A stretch of DNA of 54,719 nt from positions 1-54,719 of the forward strand of contig CANHHG010000006.1 of assembly GCA_947460615.1 (NCBI GenBank), written 5' to 3'. The position numbers and the translations under genes were made by a program. The notes under the pieces are model-generated. The model saw only the letters and a list, made by a program, of their open reading frames with translations, made no database searches and was not told the origin of the DNA. This DNA is from Bacteroidota bacterium. Its GTDB lineage: Bacteria; Bacteroidota; Bacteroidia; Flavobacteriales; Flavobacteriaceae. This document shows positions 45,074-53,482 of this stretch, piece by piece (within the stretch, counting starts at the first letter, position 1; each line of letters begins with the position of its first letter).

Positions 45074-45982
45074 ATGAATAATAAGGAAGGCAATAATAAA
45101 AGAAGTGGTTCTAGATCAAATAGTTCCAGACCCAATTCTAACAAGCCAAAACCTGCGATGCAAAAACGGGCACAAGGTCCTAAAAAAGTAAAAGTTGATG
45201 CAAAAGCTGCAGAATTAGCAGCGGAGAAAGTGGAGAAAAAACCAAATCAAGCACCAAAACGCCAAAAAGCCAAAGACGAAATTCGATTGAATAAATACAT
45301 TTCTAATTCTGGTGTTTGTTCAAGACGTGATGCTGATATTTACATACAATCAGGAAATGTAAAAGTAAATGGTGTTCCGGTGGTAGAAATGGGTTACTTA
45401 GTTAAACCGGGCGATATAGTTAATTTTGATGGTAATGTATTATCTCCTGAAAAGAAAGAATACATTTTATTGAATAAGCCAAAGAATTTCACAACCGCCT
45501 TGGATGAAGGTCAAGAATATAGAAATGTACTGGAATTAGTTAAAGGTTCTACAACTTCAAAAATTGGCGCTGTTGGGAGAATGGACAAAAACACTACAGG
45601 ATTATTGTTGTTTACCAACGATACCGATATGATTCGAAAATTCACGCTTCCTAATCAAAAATCATCAAAAATTTACCAAGTTTCATTGGATAAAAATTTG
45701 AAATATGAAGATTTAGAAAAGATAAATAAAGGATTGGTTTTAGATGGTCACCGCGTTTTTGTTGAAGATGTTAGTTATATTGAAGGAGAAGCAAAAAGTG
45801 AAGTTGGTTTAAAACTGCGTTCCTCTAATGTTAAAGTAGTACGCTCCATTTTTGAGCATTTCAATTATGATGTACTTAGAATTGATCGTGTCGCTTTTGC
45901 AGGGTTAACCAAGAAAAACTTACCGAGAGGAAATTGGAGGAAATTAACCGAACAAGAGATAATAAATTTAAAAAACGCTTAG
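45074..45982 (+). CDS. S4-domain 23S rRNA pseudouridine synthase (RsuA/RluB type)
   Basis: The first 70 residues are a basic, low-complexity tail rich in K, N, P and A, common in Bacteroidota versions. Residues about 70-125 are the S4 RNA-binding domain (IRLNKYISNSGVCSRRDADIYI). The catalytic domain follows, with D171 in GRMDKNTTGLLLFTND, the nucleophile of this family (usual form GRLD). The enzyme isomerises uridine in rRNA, probably in the large subunit. The tail is likely disordered and aids RNA binding. Confidence 0.92.
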   Translation: MNNKEGNNKRSGSRSNSSRPNSNKPKPAMQKRAQGPKKVKVDAKAAELAAEKVEKKPNQAPKRQKAKDEIRLNKYISNSGVCSRRDADIYIQSGNVKVNGVPVVEMGYLVKPGDIVNFDGNVLSPEKKEYILLNKPKNFTTALDEGQEYRNVLELVKGSTTSKIGAVGRMDKNTTGLLLFTNDTDMIRKFTLPNQKSSKIYQVSLDKNLKYEDLEKINKGLVLDGHRVFVEDVSYIEGEAKSEVGLKLRSSNVKVVRSIFEHFNYDVLRIDRVAFAGLTKKNLPRGNWRKLTEQEIINLKNA

Positions 45983-46006
45983 TTTTAAAAAACCAAAAAA
46001 ATCAAT

Positions 46007-46037
46007 AATTCCTGCTAATTTTTAGCGGGAATTTTAA
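46007..46037 (+). terminator. Terminator after pseudouridine synthase gene
   Basis: AATTCCTGCTA (46007-46017) pairs with TAGCGGGAATT (46023-46033) with one G-U, followed by TTAATAT. The T tract is weak. Confidence 0.55.
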
Positions 46038-46050
46038 TATAATTTCAATT

Positions 46051-46413
46051 ATGACCCCCGAAAATCTTCAATCGATAGCGTTTAAATGGTTCGATGCTTT
46101 CAATAATCACCAATTGGAGCAGCTATTATCTTTGTATGACGAGGATGCTGAACATTACAGCCCAAAATTAAAAATTCGAAAACCTGAAACCCAAGGAATG
46201 ATCATTGGAAAACAAGCTTTGCACGATTGGTGGCAAGAGGCATTCGATCGGTTGCCAAGTCTAAATTATAAGGTTACTTCACTTACCGCAAATGGTGATC
46301 GCGTATTTATGGAATACGTTCGATCGGTAGAAGGCGAAGAAAATATACTTGTGGCAGAAGTCTTAATTGTGAAGGAAGGTAAAATTATCGCTTCAAGAGT
46401 ATATCACGGTTAG
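46051..46413 (+). CDS. NTF2-like/SnoaL-like small protein
   Basis: The 120-residue protein has the alpha+beta cone layout of the NTF2 superfamily: an N-terminal helix AFKWFDAFNNHQLEQLLSLYDEDAEHYSP, then strands such as KVTSLTANGDRVFMEYVRSVEGEE and VAEVLIVKEGKIIASRVYHG. Members are small isomerase-like or ligand-binding proteins, and the specific role here is unknown. No signal peptide is present. It stands alone between a terminator and the DUF885 gene. Confidence 0.82.
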   Translation: MTPENLQSIAFKWFDAFNNHQLEQLLSLYDEDAEHYSPKLKIRKPETQGMIIGKQALHDWWQEAFDRLPSLNYKVTSLTANGDRVFMEYVRSVEGEENILVAEVLIVKEGKIIASRVYHG

Positions 46414-46494
46414 AATAAAGTAAATATTAAATTATAAATTAGCCCTAAATTAAAATTATTTATATCTTTAAATCAATAATTAATTTTAAAAACG

Positions 46495-48252
46495 ATGAGA
46501 AAATATACCATTTTATTTATTGCATTTTCAATACTACTTTTTAGTTGTAAATCAGAAGAGAAATCTATTGCTTTTTCTACCTTAACAAAAAATTATTTTG
46601 ATGGTAAAAATGAGTTAAACCCATTAGATGCAACCCTAAATGGGCAAAGTCAATACAACGATCAATTGCAATTTGAAATGACTGATAGTTTCCGATTGAA
46701 ACAAAAAGCATTTTATGAAAAATTCGAAGCGGAACTTTCAAAAGTGGACGAAACCAAGCTATCTCAAGAAGAAAAAATCAGTTATGAAATCATAAAATGG
46801 GAAATAGGTGTGGGTAAAGACCAATTGGCACAACCTTCAAATTTGTTGCCTATTCATCAGTTTTGGGGAACTCATTTAACGATGGGACAATACGCTGGAG
46901 GGGCTGCAGCTCAACCATTTAAAACAGAAAAAGACTATAAAGATTTCTTGAAAAGAATGGATTTATATTCAGTTTGGATAGATTCTGCAATGGTTTACAT
47001 GAAAAAAGGAATTTCAAAAGGAATAGTTTTGCCAAAAGCATTAACCATAAAAGTAATTCCTGAATTTGAAGACATGATCACTTTGAATGTTGAAGATAAT
47101 TTATTTTATTCCACCGTTAAAACTATGCCTTCTTCATTTTCTGAAAGTGTGAAAAAGGATTTAACAGAAAAATATAAAACGACCATTACTGGTAAATTGA
47201 TTCCTCAATTTCAAAAAATGACTCAATTTTTAAAATCAGAATATCTTCCTGCCTCAAGAAATACAAGTGGAGTTGGAAGTTTACCGTTTGGAAGAGAATA
47301 TTACGCCACTTGCGTTAAACAATGGACAACAACTACTACCTCTCCTGAAGAAATTCATGAATTGGGATTAAAAGAAGTAGCTCGCTTAAAAATAGAAATG
47401 GAAAAAGTGAAAACCCAAGTGGGCTATAAAGGAACATTATTGTCGTTTTTTGATGAAGTTCGAAATAAAAAAGAGCTAAAACCTTTCAAAAAACCAGAAG
47501 AGGTAATTGCCAATTTTGAAGCAATTTACGCTAGAATAAAACCAAATGTAGATCGATTGTTTTCGCTTCAACCGAAAACTAAATTTCAAATTAAAAGAAC
47601 CGAAGCATTTAGAGAACTTTCAGCTAGTGCTGAATATGTTCAAGGTGCTTCCGATGGATCTCGCCCTGGGACTTTTTATGTGCCAATTCCAGATGTTTCC
47701 AACTATAATCTTTATGGTGATGAAGATTTGTTTTTACATGAAGCAATTCCTGGTCATCACTTTCAAATATCGTTACAACAAGAAAACCAACAATTACCTG
47801 ATTTTAGAAAATTTAACTGGTTTGGAGCTTATGGTGAAGGCTGGGCATTGTATACCGAAAGTTTAGGAACAGAATTAGGTTTGTATAAAGATCCTTACCA
47901 ATATTTTGGGATGTTAGGAAACGAAATGCACCGCGCAATTAGGTTAGTTGTAGATACCGGAATACACACCAAAGGATGGACCAGAGAGCAAGCAATTAAG
48001 TATTCTTTAGAAAATGAAGCGGAAAGTGAAGCGAGTATTATTTCTGAAATTGAACGCTACATGGCCATTCCAGGACAAGCTTTATCCTACAAAATTGGAC
48101 AATTAAAAATAATGGAATTGCGTAAAAGCGCCTCGAAAAAAATGGGCGCTAAATTTGATATTAAGAAATTCCATGAAAAAGTATTAGAATCTGGTGTATT
48201 GCCCTTGGCATTATTAGAAAATAAAATCAATGCATGGATCAATGAGAAATAA
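46495..48252 (+). CDS. DUF885 family lipoprotein, probable zinc peptidase
   Basis: The lipoprotein signal MRKYTILFIAFSILLFSC gives Cys18. The 585-residue protein matches the DUF885 family, with H415-E416-A-I-P-G-H421-H422 (FLHEAIPGHHFQI) as a probable metal site and GEGWALYTESLG downstream. The layout is like thermolysin-type helical metallopeptidases, and the family is generally viewed as a peptidase, but activity on this one is inferred. The lipobox suggests a periplasmic or surface position. The start region has no strong promoter match (TATCTTTA near 46462 is close to the -7 box). Confidence 0.88.
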   Translation: MRKYTILFIAFSILLFSCKSEEKSIAFSTLTKNYFDGKNELNPLDATLNGQSQYNDQLQFEMTDSFRLKQKAFYEKFEAELSKVDETKLSQEEKISYEIIKWEIGVGKDQLAQPSNLLPIHQFWGTHLTMGQYAGGAAAQPFKTEKDYKDFLKRMDLYSVWIDSAMVYMKKGISKGIVLPKALTIKVIPEFEDMITLNVEDNLFYSTVKTMPSSFSESVKKDLTEKYKTTITGKLIPQFQKMTQFLKSEYLPASRNTSGVGSLPFGREYYATCVKQWTTTTTSPEEIHELGLKEVARLKIEMEKVKTQVGYKGTLLSFFDEVRNKKELKPFKKPEEVIANFEAIYARIKPNVDRLFSLQPKTKFQIKRTEAFRELSASAEYVQGASDGSRPGTFYVPIPDVSNYNLYGDEDLFLHEAIPGHHFQISLQQENQQLPDFRKFNWFGAYGEGWALYTESLGTELGLYKDPYQYFGMLGNEMHRAIRLVVDTGIHTKGWTREQAIKYSLENEAESEASIISEIERYMAIPGQALSYKIGQLKIMELRKSASKKMGAKFDIKKFHEKVLESGVLPLALLENKINAWINEK

Positions 48253-48253
48253 T

Positions 48254-48276
48254 AATCTTATCCTTTTAAGATTTTT
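48254..48276 (+). terminator. Possible terminator after the DUF885 gene
   Basis: AATCTTA (48254-48260) pairs with TAAGATT (48267-48273), followed by TTTATA. A short stem with a modest T tract. Confidence 0.45.
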
Positions 48277-48295
48277 ATAAACAAACTTTTCAAGC

Positions 48296-48303
48296 TATCT
48301 TTG
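48296..48303 (+). promoter_or_regulatory. Probable -7 box (TATCTTTG) for the Mrp gene
   Basis: Exact TAnnTTTG match 40 bases before the ATG at 48344, and identical to the box upstream of mvaD. Confidence 0.45.
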
Positions 48304-48343
48304 TACTCGAAATTTACAATTGATTTTGATCAAAAAAAAGATT

Positions 48344-49471
48344 ATGAAATTAGATAAAAAAGACATTCTCAAAGCATTAGAAACAATTACAATTGCTGGA
48401 GAAGGTAAAAATATGGTGGAGAGTGGCGCAGTTAAAAATGTTGTCACATTTGGAGATGAAGTAATTATCGATTTGGTGTTAAGCACTCCAGCAATGCACA
48501 TTAAAAAAAGAGCTGAAGACGATATCAAAAAAACAATCCATGAGTTGGTTTCAGCAGATGCAAAAATCCAAATTAAAAGCACGGTAATCGTTCCTGAACC
48601 TAATGAAATTAAAGGCAAAGCCGTTCCGGGAATGAAAAATATCATTGCAGTTGCGTCTGGAAAAGGGGGGGTTGGAAAATCTACTGTTACGGCAAATTTA
48701 GCGGTTACATTAGCAAAAATGGGATTCAAAGTTGGTATTTTAGATGCCGATATTTATGGTCCGTCCATGCCTATCATGTTTGATGTGGAATCTGAAAAAC
48801 CAATTTCAATTACCGTTGACGGAAAATCAAAAATGAAGCCTGTTGAAAGTTATGAAATAAAAATGCTATCGATTGGCTTTTTCACTTCACCTAGTCAAGC
48901 GGTGATTTGGCGTGGGCCAATGGCTTCAAAAGCGTTGAACCAAATGATATTTGATGCTGATTGGGGAGAATTGGATTTTATGTTGCTTGATTTACCTCCT
49001 GGAACTGGAGATATTCACCTTTCCATAGTTCAATCATTACCTATCACGGGTGTTGTGGTTGTTAGTACTCCACAAGCTGTAGCACTTGCCGATGCAAAAA
49101 AAGGAGTGGCAATGTTTACCTCTGATAGCATTAATGCTCCTGTTTTAGGTATAATAGAAAATATGGCCTATTTTACACCGGAAGAATTGCCAGAGAATAA
49201 ATATTATATCTTTGGTAAAGAAGGAGCAAAAAACCTTGCTGAAGATTTAAATGTACCTTTTCTTGGTGAGGTTCCAATAGTACAATCTATTCGTGAAGCT
49301 GGAGATATTGGGAGACCAGCGGCTTTACAAGAAGGCTCAGTAATTGAGAAAGTCTTCCAAGAAATTACTAGAAATGTAGTTCAAGAAGTGGTAAAAAGAA
49401 ATGAAAATCTGCCTGCAACCGAAGTAGTGAAAATAACTACAATGGCAGGCTGTTCAGCAGTAAAAAAATAA
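48344..49471 (+). CDS. Mrp/NBP35 family Fe-S carrier ATPase
   Basis: The ATG at 48344 is chosen over an upstream TTG (48320). Residues about 1-80 form the MIP18/DUF59-like domain. The ATPase follows, with P-loop VASGKGGVGKST (K112), DADIYGPSMPIM and LLDLPPGTGDIHLSI. Relatives carry Fe-S clusters to client proteins. The usual CxxC that binds the bridging cluster in NBP35/ApbC proteins is missing: the segment reads NMAYFTPEELPENKYYIFG. A single Cys lies near the C-terminus (MAGCSAVKK). It precedes a NifU-type gene by 29 nt, supporting a cluster-assembly role. Confidence 0.92.
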   Translation: MKLDKKDILKALETITIAGEGKNMVESGAVKNVVTFGDEVIIDLVLSTPAMHIKKRAEDDIKKTIHELVSADAKIQIKSTVIVPEPNEIKGKAVPGMKNIIAVASGKGGVGKSTVTANLAVTLAKMGFKVGILDADIYGPSMPIMFDVESEKPISITVDGKSKMKPVESYEIKMLSIGFFTSPSQAVIWRGPMASKALNQMIFDADWGELDFMLLDLPPGTGDIHLSIVQSLPITGVVVVSTPQAVALADAKKGVAMFTSDSINAPVLGIIENMAYFTPEELPENKYYIFGKEGAKNLAEDLNVPFLGEVPIVQSIREAGDIGRPAALQEGSVIEKVFQEITRNVVQEVVKRNENLPATEVVKITTMAGCSAVKK

Positions 49472-49500
49472 TTTTTTCGTCCAATTTGAACAATAGAATT

Positions 49501-49740
49501 ATGACAATAGAAGAATTAACAACCAGCGTAGAAAATGCACTTCAAGAAATTAGACCATTTCTAAATTCTGATGGTGGCGATATCGCCTTGATTTCAATTG
49601 AAGATGGCAAACATGTAAAAGTTCGTTTACAAGGAGCTTGCGTAGGTTGCAGCGTGAATCAAATGACACTAAAAATGGGCGTGGAAACAACCATTAAAAA
49701 GTTTGCACCACAAATTGAAACGGTAACAAATGTTGATTAA
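49501..49740 (+). CDS. NifU-like Fe-S scaffold (Nfu domain only)
   Basis: The 79-residue protein is a single Nfu domain: FLNSDGGDIALISIEDGKHVKVRLQGACVGCSVNQMTLKMGVE with the CVGC pair that binds a 4Fe-4S cluster. The ATG at 49501 is chosen over TTG at 49486. It follows Mrp closely and precedes the ferredoxin reductase and ferredoxin genes, so the four genes make and use iron-sulfur clusters. A terminator-like palindrome follows. Confidence 0.93.
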   Translation: MTIEELTTSVENALQEIRPFLNSDGGDIALISIEDGKHVKVRLQGACVGCSVNQMTLKMGVETTIKKFAPQIETVTNVD

Positions 49741-49743
49741 TAA

Positions 49744-49765
49744 TTTTGGTTTAAACCAATTTTTG
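49744..49765 (+). terminator. Short hairpin after the NifU-like gene
   Basis: TTGGTTTAAACCAA (49746-49759) is a perfect palindrome, followed by TTTTT. It could form a short hairpin terminator; as DNA it could also be a binding site. Confidence 0.45.
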
Positions 49766-49774
49766 AAATTATAA

Positions 49775-49782
49775 TAACTTTG
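49775..49782 (+). promoter_or_regulatory. Probable -7 box (TAACTTTG) for the ferredoxin reductase gene
   Basis: Exact TAnnTTTG match 20 bases before the ATG at 49803, just after the hairpin. It suggests that the reductase-ferredoxin pair is its own transcript. Confidence 0.42.
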
Positions 49783-49802
49783 AATTCAATACTATTATTA
49801 AA

Positions 49803-50861
49803 ATGATTGAAACGGATATTCTCATTATTGGTGCTGGACCTACAGGATTATTCACTGTATTCGAAGCCGGGCTTTTAAAGTTAAAATGCCACATCATTGA
49901 TGGTTTACCTCAACCTGGAGGGCAACTTTCAGAGTTATATCCTAAAAAACCCATATTCGATATTCCCGGATTTCCATCTGTTTTAGCCGGTGACTTGGTA
50001 TCGAATTTAATGGAACAAATAAAGCAATTTCAACCTGGATTTACCTTGAATGAAGTTGCTGAAACCATCGACCAACTTGAAGATGGAACTTTCATTGTTA
50101 CTACCAATAAAGGAACAAAACACCATGCCAATTCCATTGCAATTGCAGGAGGATTGGGAAGTTTTGAACCAAGAAAACCACAGCTTGAAGGAATTGAATT
50201 CTACGAACAAAACGATCGTGGTATTGAATATTTTGTGAAAGATCCCGAAAAATTTAGAAATAAAAAAGTAGTCATTTCAGGTGGTGGAGATTCCGCTTTG
50301 GATTGGAGTATTTTTCTTTCAAATGTTGCTTCAAGTGTGACATTAGTGCATCGTAGAAATGAATTTCGAGGAGCATTAGACTCAGTTGAAAAAGTACAAG
50401 AATTAAAAGAATTAGGGAAAATAAAACTAATTACGCCAGGTGAAATCATAGGCTTTAATGGTAAAGATCGAATAGAATCGGTTATCATTGAAACCAATGG
50501 TGAAAAAATAACTACCGAAACCGATTACTTTATTCCATTATTTGGGTTAACCCCAAAATTAGGCCCAATAGCCAACTGGGGATTAGAAATTGAAAAAAAC
50601 GCCATTAAAGTGGACAATTCATTGGATTATCAAACCAATATTCCTGGGATATATGCTATAGGAGATGTAAATACTTATCCTGGAAAATTAAAACTGATTT
50701 TGTGCGGATTTCATGAAGCAACTTTGATGGTTCAAAGCGTTTACCAAAGAATGAATCCAGGAAAAAAATACGTGCTGAAATACACCACTGTTTCTGGGGT
50801 TGACGGATTTGATGGAACGCGAAAAGAGGCTGAAAAACAAGTTGTAAAATCGATTGATTAA
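49803..50861 (+). CDS. Ferredoxin-NADP reductase, thioredoxin-reductase-like type
   Basis: The 352-residue flavoprotein has an N-terminal FAD motif (ILIIGAGPTGLFTVFEAG), the segment PGGQLSELYPKKPIFDIPG, a second nucleotide motif (VISGGGDSALDWS) for NADPH, and C-terminal GIYAIGDVNTYPGKLKLI. The active-site CxxC of thioredoxin reductase is absent, as expected for the bacterial ferredoxin reductase type (YumC-like). It passes electrons between NADPH and ferredoxin. The next gene, 2 nt away, encodes the ferredoxin, so they likely form a pair. Confidence 0.93.
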   Translation: MIETDILIIGAGPTGLFTVFEAGLLKLKCHIIDGLPQPGGQLSELYPKKPIFDIPGFPSVLAGDLVSNLMEQIKQFQPGFTLNEVAETIDQLEDGTFIVTTNKGTKHHANSIAIAGGLGSFEPRKPQLEGIEFYEQNDRGIEYFVKDPEKFRNKKVVISGGGDSALDWSIFLSNVASSVTLVHRRNEFRGALDSVEKVQELKELGKIKLITPGEIIGFNGKDRIESVIIETNGEKITTETDYFIPLFGLTPKLGPIANWGLEIEKNAIKVDNSLDYQTNIPGIYAIGDVNTYPGKLKLILCGFHEATLMVQSVYQRMNPGKKYVLKYTTVSGVDGFDGTRKEAEKQVVKSID

Positions 50862-50863
50862 TT

Positions 50864-51196
50864 ATGTCGGCGGATATCACAATAAAAATTACCGATCGAG
50901 AAGGCATAGTTCACGAAGTCCTCGCCCCTACCGATATGAATTTAAACGTCATGGAAGTAGTTCGAATGTATGAATTAGCTCCTGAAGGTACTATTGGAAT
51001 TTGTGGCGGAATGGCCATGTGTGCTTCCTGCCAATGTTATGTTTTGAATGCTGTAGCGATTCCCGAAAAAGGCGATGATGAAGAAGCCATGCTTTCCGAA
51101 GCCTTCAACGTTAAGCCCAACAGCCGATTAGGGTGCCAAATAAATATTACTGAAGAATTAGAGGGGCTAGAATTAGAATTAGCTCCAGAGGCATAA
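50864..51196 (+). CDS. 2Fe-2S ferredoxin (adrenodoxin type)
   Basis: The 110-residue protein carries the cysteine pattern of a 2Fe-2S vertebrate-type ferredoxin: C...MCASCQC in GTIGICGGMAMCASCQCYVLN and a further Cys in SRLGCQINI. The sequence EEAMLSEAFNVKPNSRLGC is standard. It lies 2 nt after its likely reductase and is followed by a strong terminator. It likely supplies electrons to biosynthetic enzymes such as oxygenases or Fe-S assembly. Confidence 0.94.
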   Translation: MSADITIKITDREGIVHEVLAPTDMNLNVMEVVRMYELAPEGTIGICGGMAMCASCQCYVLNAVAIPEKGDDEEAMLSEAFNVKPNSRLGCQINITEELEGLELELAPEA

Positions 51197-51197
51197 A

Positions 51198-51226
51198 AAA
51201 AGCGAGATGATTGTCTCGCTTTTATA
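51198..51226. terminator. Bidirectional terminator between ferredoxin and DUF3050 genes
   Basis: AAAAGCGAGA (51198-51207) pairs perfectly with TCTCGCTTTT (51214-51223) around a 6-nt loop, with A and T runs on both sides. It serves both convergent genes. Confidence 0.88.
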
Positions 51227-51231
51227 TTTAT

Positions 51232-52017
51232 TTAAACCAATTCGGTTGCTGATTTTACTATTTTTTCTTCAATTGCATCCCAAAGTCCGATGCGTTTTTC
51301 AAGAGCTAATTTTGAAATTTCCTCCACTTCCTTCCACTTGGTTTCGTTATTTTCACAAAGTTCAGTGATCATTTTCATTGCCATTGGACCGTGTTCGTCG
51401 GCATCTAATTCTATATGCCTTTCGAAATAATAGATTAATTTTTTTAGATCTGTCTCAGGGAAATTGGCTTCAAAATTTCTTAAGATCTCAGTAAACATCT
51501 CAGGAATTAAATCTTCTCTACCAAAGGTAAAAGCAGCAGCAATTTCATGAGGTTTTCCTTGTTCAATTACTCGGAAAGTAAAATCCAAAAAGGATTTGAT
51601 ATTGGGATGCAAATCACTTTGCTTGATAGATACAAATATATTTTGAGTAGCTACAACATTTTCAATAAACGCATTGATCTGTTGAGTATTGGCTCCACAA
51701 GAAGTCATGGCGTCAAGATACATTTCGAAATGGCTTTGTCTTTTTCCGTCCAAAGTTAAATCCGATTCTTCAGCCAAGACAATTTCATTAATTAAATAAC
51801 GAGTTTCTGGGTTTTTAGAAGCAATCCATGGCGTTGTAGTACAAGTCAATTTTGATTGCAGTGCTTTCAACAAGGACATGAAATCCCAAACGGCGTAAAC
51901 GTGACTTTCTAGAAAACAACGTAAGTCCTCTACCGTTTCTACTTTTTCATATAATGAATGCTGTAATAAGGCTCTTTTTTGAGTTTCAATACTCCTATTT
52001 ATAGATTGAATATCCAT
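51232..52017 (-). CDS. DUF3050 family protein, heme-oxygenase-like fold
   Basis: The 261-residue all-helical protein matches DUF3050. Conserved acidic and His residues fall in helices: E37/H39 in CFLESHVYAVWDF, EIVLAEESD plus HFEMYLDAM in the middle, and YFERHIELDADEHG toward the end. This E/H/D pattern is like diiron or heme-oxygenase-type helical proteins, so it could be a metal-dependent oxidase, but its reaction is not known. No signal peptide. A terminator for the acyl-CoA dehydrogenase lies just upstream, so it has its own promoter. Confidence 0.8.
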   Translation of the reverse strand: MDIQSINRSIETQKRALLQHSLYEKVETVEDLRCFLESHVYAVWDFMSLLKALQSKLTCTTTPWIASKNPETRYLINEIVLAEESDLTLDGKRQSHFEMYLDAMTSCGANTQQINAFIENVVATQNIFVSIKQSDLHPNIKSFLDFTFRVIEQGKPHEIAAAFTFGREDLIPEMFTEILRNFEANFPETDLKKLIYYFERHIELDADEHGPMAMKMITELCENNETKWKEVEEISKLALEKRIGLWDAIEEKIVKSATELV

Positions 52018-52040
52018 GTTTATAAATTTTACACAAAAGT

Positions 52041-52072
52041 AAAAAAGCTTCTCGTTTCCAAGAAGCTTTTAC
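52041..52072 (-). terminator. Terminator of the acyl-CoA dehydrogenase gene
   Basis: AAAAGCTTCT (52043-52052) pairs perfectly with AGAAGCTTTT (52061-52070) around an 8-nt loop; the - strand then reads TTTTTTACTT. Confidence 0.85.
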
Positions 52073-52108
52073 TATCAATTTTATCAATACTTTAATAATT
52101 GTTAACTT

Positions 52109-53287
52109 CTATTTGAAGGCTGGAATACCAGTAATATCGGCACCGGTAATAAGTAAGTGAATATCGTGAGTCCCTTCATAAGTAATCACCGATTCTAGAT
52201 TCATCATGTGTCTCATAATTGAATATTCCCCTGTAATTCCCATCCCGCCTAATATTTGTCGGGCTTCACGAGCTATATTAATTGCCATATCAACATTATT
52301 TCTTTTCGCCATAGAAATTTGTGCGGTTGTCGCTTTACCTTCATTTCTTAAAACCCCTAAACGCCAAGTTAATAATTGGGCTTTGGTAATTTCAGTAATC
52401 ATTTCTGCCAATTTCTTTTGCTGTAATTGTGTTCCTGCAATAGGTTTGCCAAACTGAATTCTCTCTTTTGCATAACGCAAAGCAGTATCGTAGCAGTCCA
52501 TAGCAGCGCCAATTGCACCCCAAGCAATTCCATATCGAGCAGAATCTAAACATTGCATTGGTGCACCAAGACCTGTCTTTCCTAATAATAAATTTTCTTT
52601 CGGAACTTTAACATTGTCAAAAATCAATTCTCCGGTAGCCGAAGCACGTAATGACCATTTGTTGTGTGTTTCAGGAGTGGTAAACCCTTCCATTCCTCGT
52701 TCTACAATTAATCCGTGAATTCTTCCTTCTTCATTTTTTGCCCATACTACTGCAATGTCTGCAAAAGGGGCATTCGAAATCCACATTTTGGCTCCATTCA
52801 ATAAATAATGATCACCCATATCTTTATAATTGGATATCATGCTACTTGGATCTGACCCGTAGTTTGGCTCAGTCAAACCAAAGCAACCCATGAATTCTCC
52901 TGACGCCAATTTTGGTAAATATTTACTTCGTTGTTCTTCATTTCCAAATTTCCATATTGGATACATTACCAATGAAGATTGAACAGAAGCTGTTGAACGA
53001 ACACCAGAATCTCCTCTTTCAATTTCTTGCATTATCAAACCATACGAAATTTGATCCAATCCTGCACCACCATATTCTTCAGGTATATACGGTCCAAAAG
53101 CGCCAATATCAGCCAACCCTTTGATAATTTGCGTAGGAAAATCGGCTCTTTGAGCATAATCTTCAATTATTGGAGACACTTCTCTTTTTACCCATTCTCT
53201 CGCAGCATCACGAACTAATTTATGCTCGTCCGTCAATAATTCGTCAAGGTTGTAATAATCTGGAGCTTGAAATAAGTCTGGTTTCAT
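52109..53287 (-). CDS. Acyl-CoA dehydrogenase, glutaryl-CoA dehydrogenase type
   Basis: An ATG start at 53287 fits family alignments (MKPDLFQAPDYYNLDELL); the longer frame opens only at a GTG. The three acyl-CoA dehydrogenase domains are complete (EIERGDSGVRSTASVQSSLVMYPI; FGLTEPNYGSDPSSM; the C-terminal helical domain). The catalytic base is E371 in TYEGTHDIH, the position and context seen in glutaryl-CoA dehydrogenase (human E370). It likely uses FAD to oxidise and decarboxylate glutaryl-CoA in lysine or tryptophan breakdown; other acyl-CoA substrates are possible. Confidence 0.92.
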   Translation of the reverse strand: MKPDLFQAPDYYNLDELLTDEHKLVRDAAREWVKREVSPIIEDYAQRADFPTQIIKGLADIGAFGPYIPEEYGGAGLDQISYGLIMQEIERGDSGVRSTASVQSSLVMYPIWKFGNEEQRSKYLPKLASGEFMGCFGLTEPNYGSDPSSMISNYKDMGDHYLLNGAKMWISNAPFADIAVVWAKNEEGRIHGLIVERGMEGFTTPETHNKWSLRASATGELIFDNVKVPKENLLLGKTGLGAPMQCLDSARYGIAWGAIGAAMDCYDTALRYAKERIQFGKPIAGTQLQQKKLAEMITEITKAQLLTWRLGVLRNEGKATTAQISMAKRNNVDMAINIAREARQILGGMGITGEYSIMRHMMNLESVITYEGTHDIHLLITGADITGIPAFK

Positions 53288-53343
53288 GTGTTCTATTTTG
53301 GTTGAATCGCTAAAAGCGAAGTTCACTTTTTATTATTCAAATG

Positions 53344-53351
53344 CAAATTTA
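53344..53351 (-). promoter_or_regulatory. Possible -7 box (TAAATTTG) for the acyl-CoA dehydrogenase gene
   Basis: The - strand reads TAAATTTG, an exact match to TAnnTTTG, with a TTG 15 bases further upstream (53367-53369), slightly shorter than the common spacing. The predicted transcript would start about 50 bases before the ATG. Confidence 0.4.
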
Positions 53352-53408
53352 CACAAAGAAATGTAACAAACCGATTAACAATTGTTATATTTTTCGATCT
53401 ATCTTTTT

Positions 53409-53482
53409 GGAGCTTAATCCTGCTTTCCGTTGCAATCCTCACTAAAAAGCGAGGGATTTCCACTGTAATCAGGGCTAGGCGC
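53409..53482. repeat. REP-like palindromic intergenic element
   Basis: The block begins GGAGCTTAATCCTGC and ends ATCAGGGCTAGGCGCT. Inside are nested inverted arms: CCTG (53419-53422) with CAGG (53470-53473), and AATCCTC with GAGGGATT around TAAAAA. From memory, elements of this form, starting GGAGCT..TCCTGC and ending CAGGGCTAG, are scattered between genes in Flavobacterium. They are not coding. It may act as a terminator or RNA-stability element for trmN6. Confidence 0.55.

Noticed and set aside
50007..50497. Antisense frames within the ferredoxin reductase gene
   Set aside because: The + strand gene is certain from its FAD and NADP motifs; the antisense frames are unrelated shadows.
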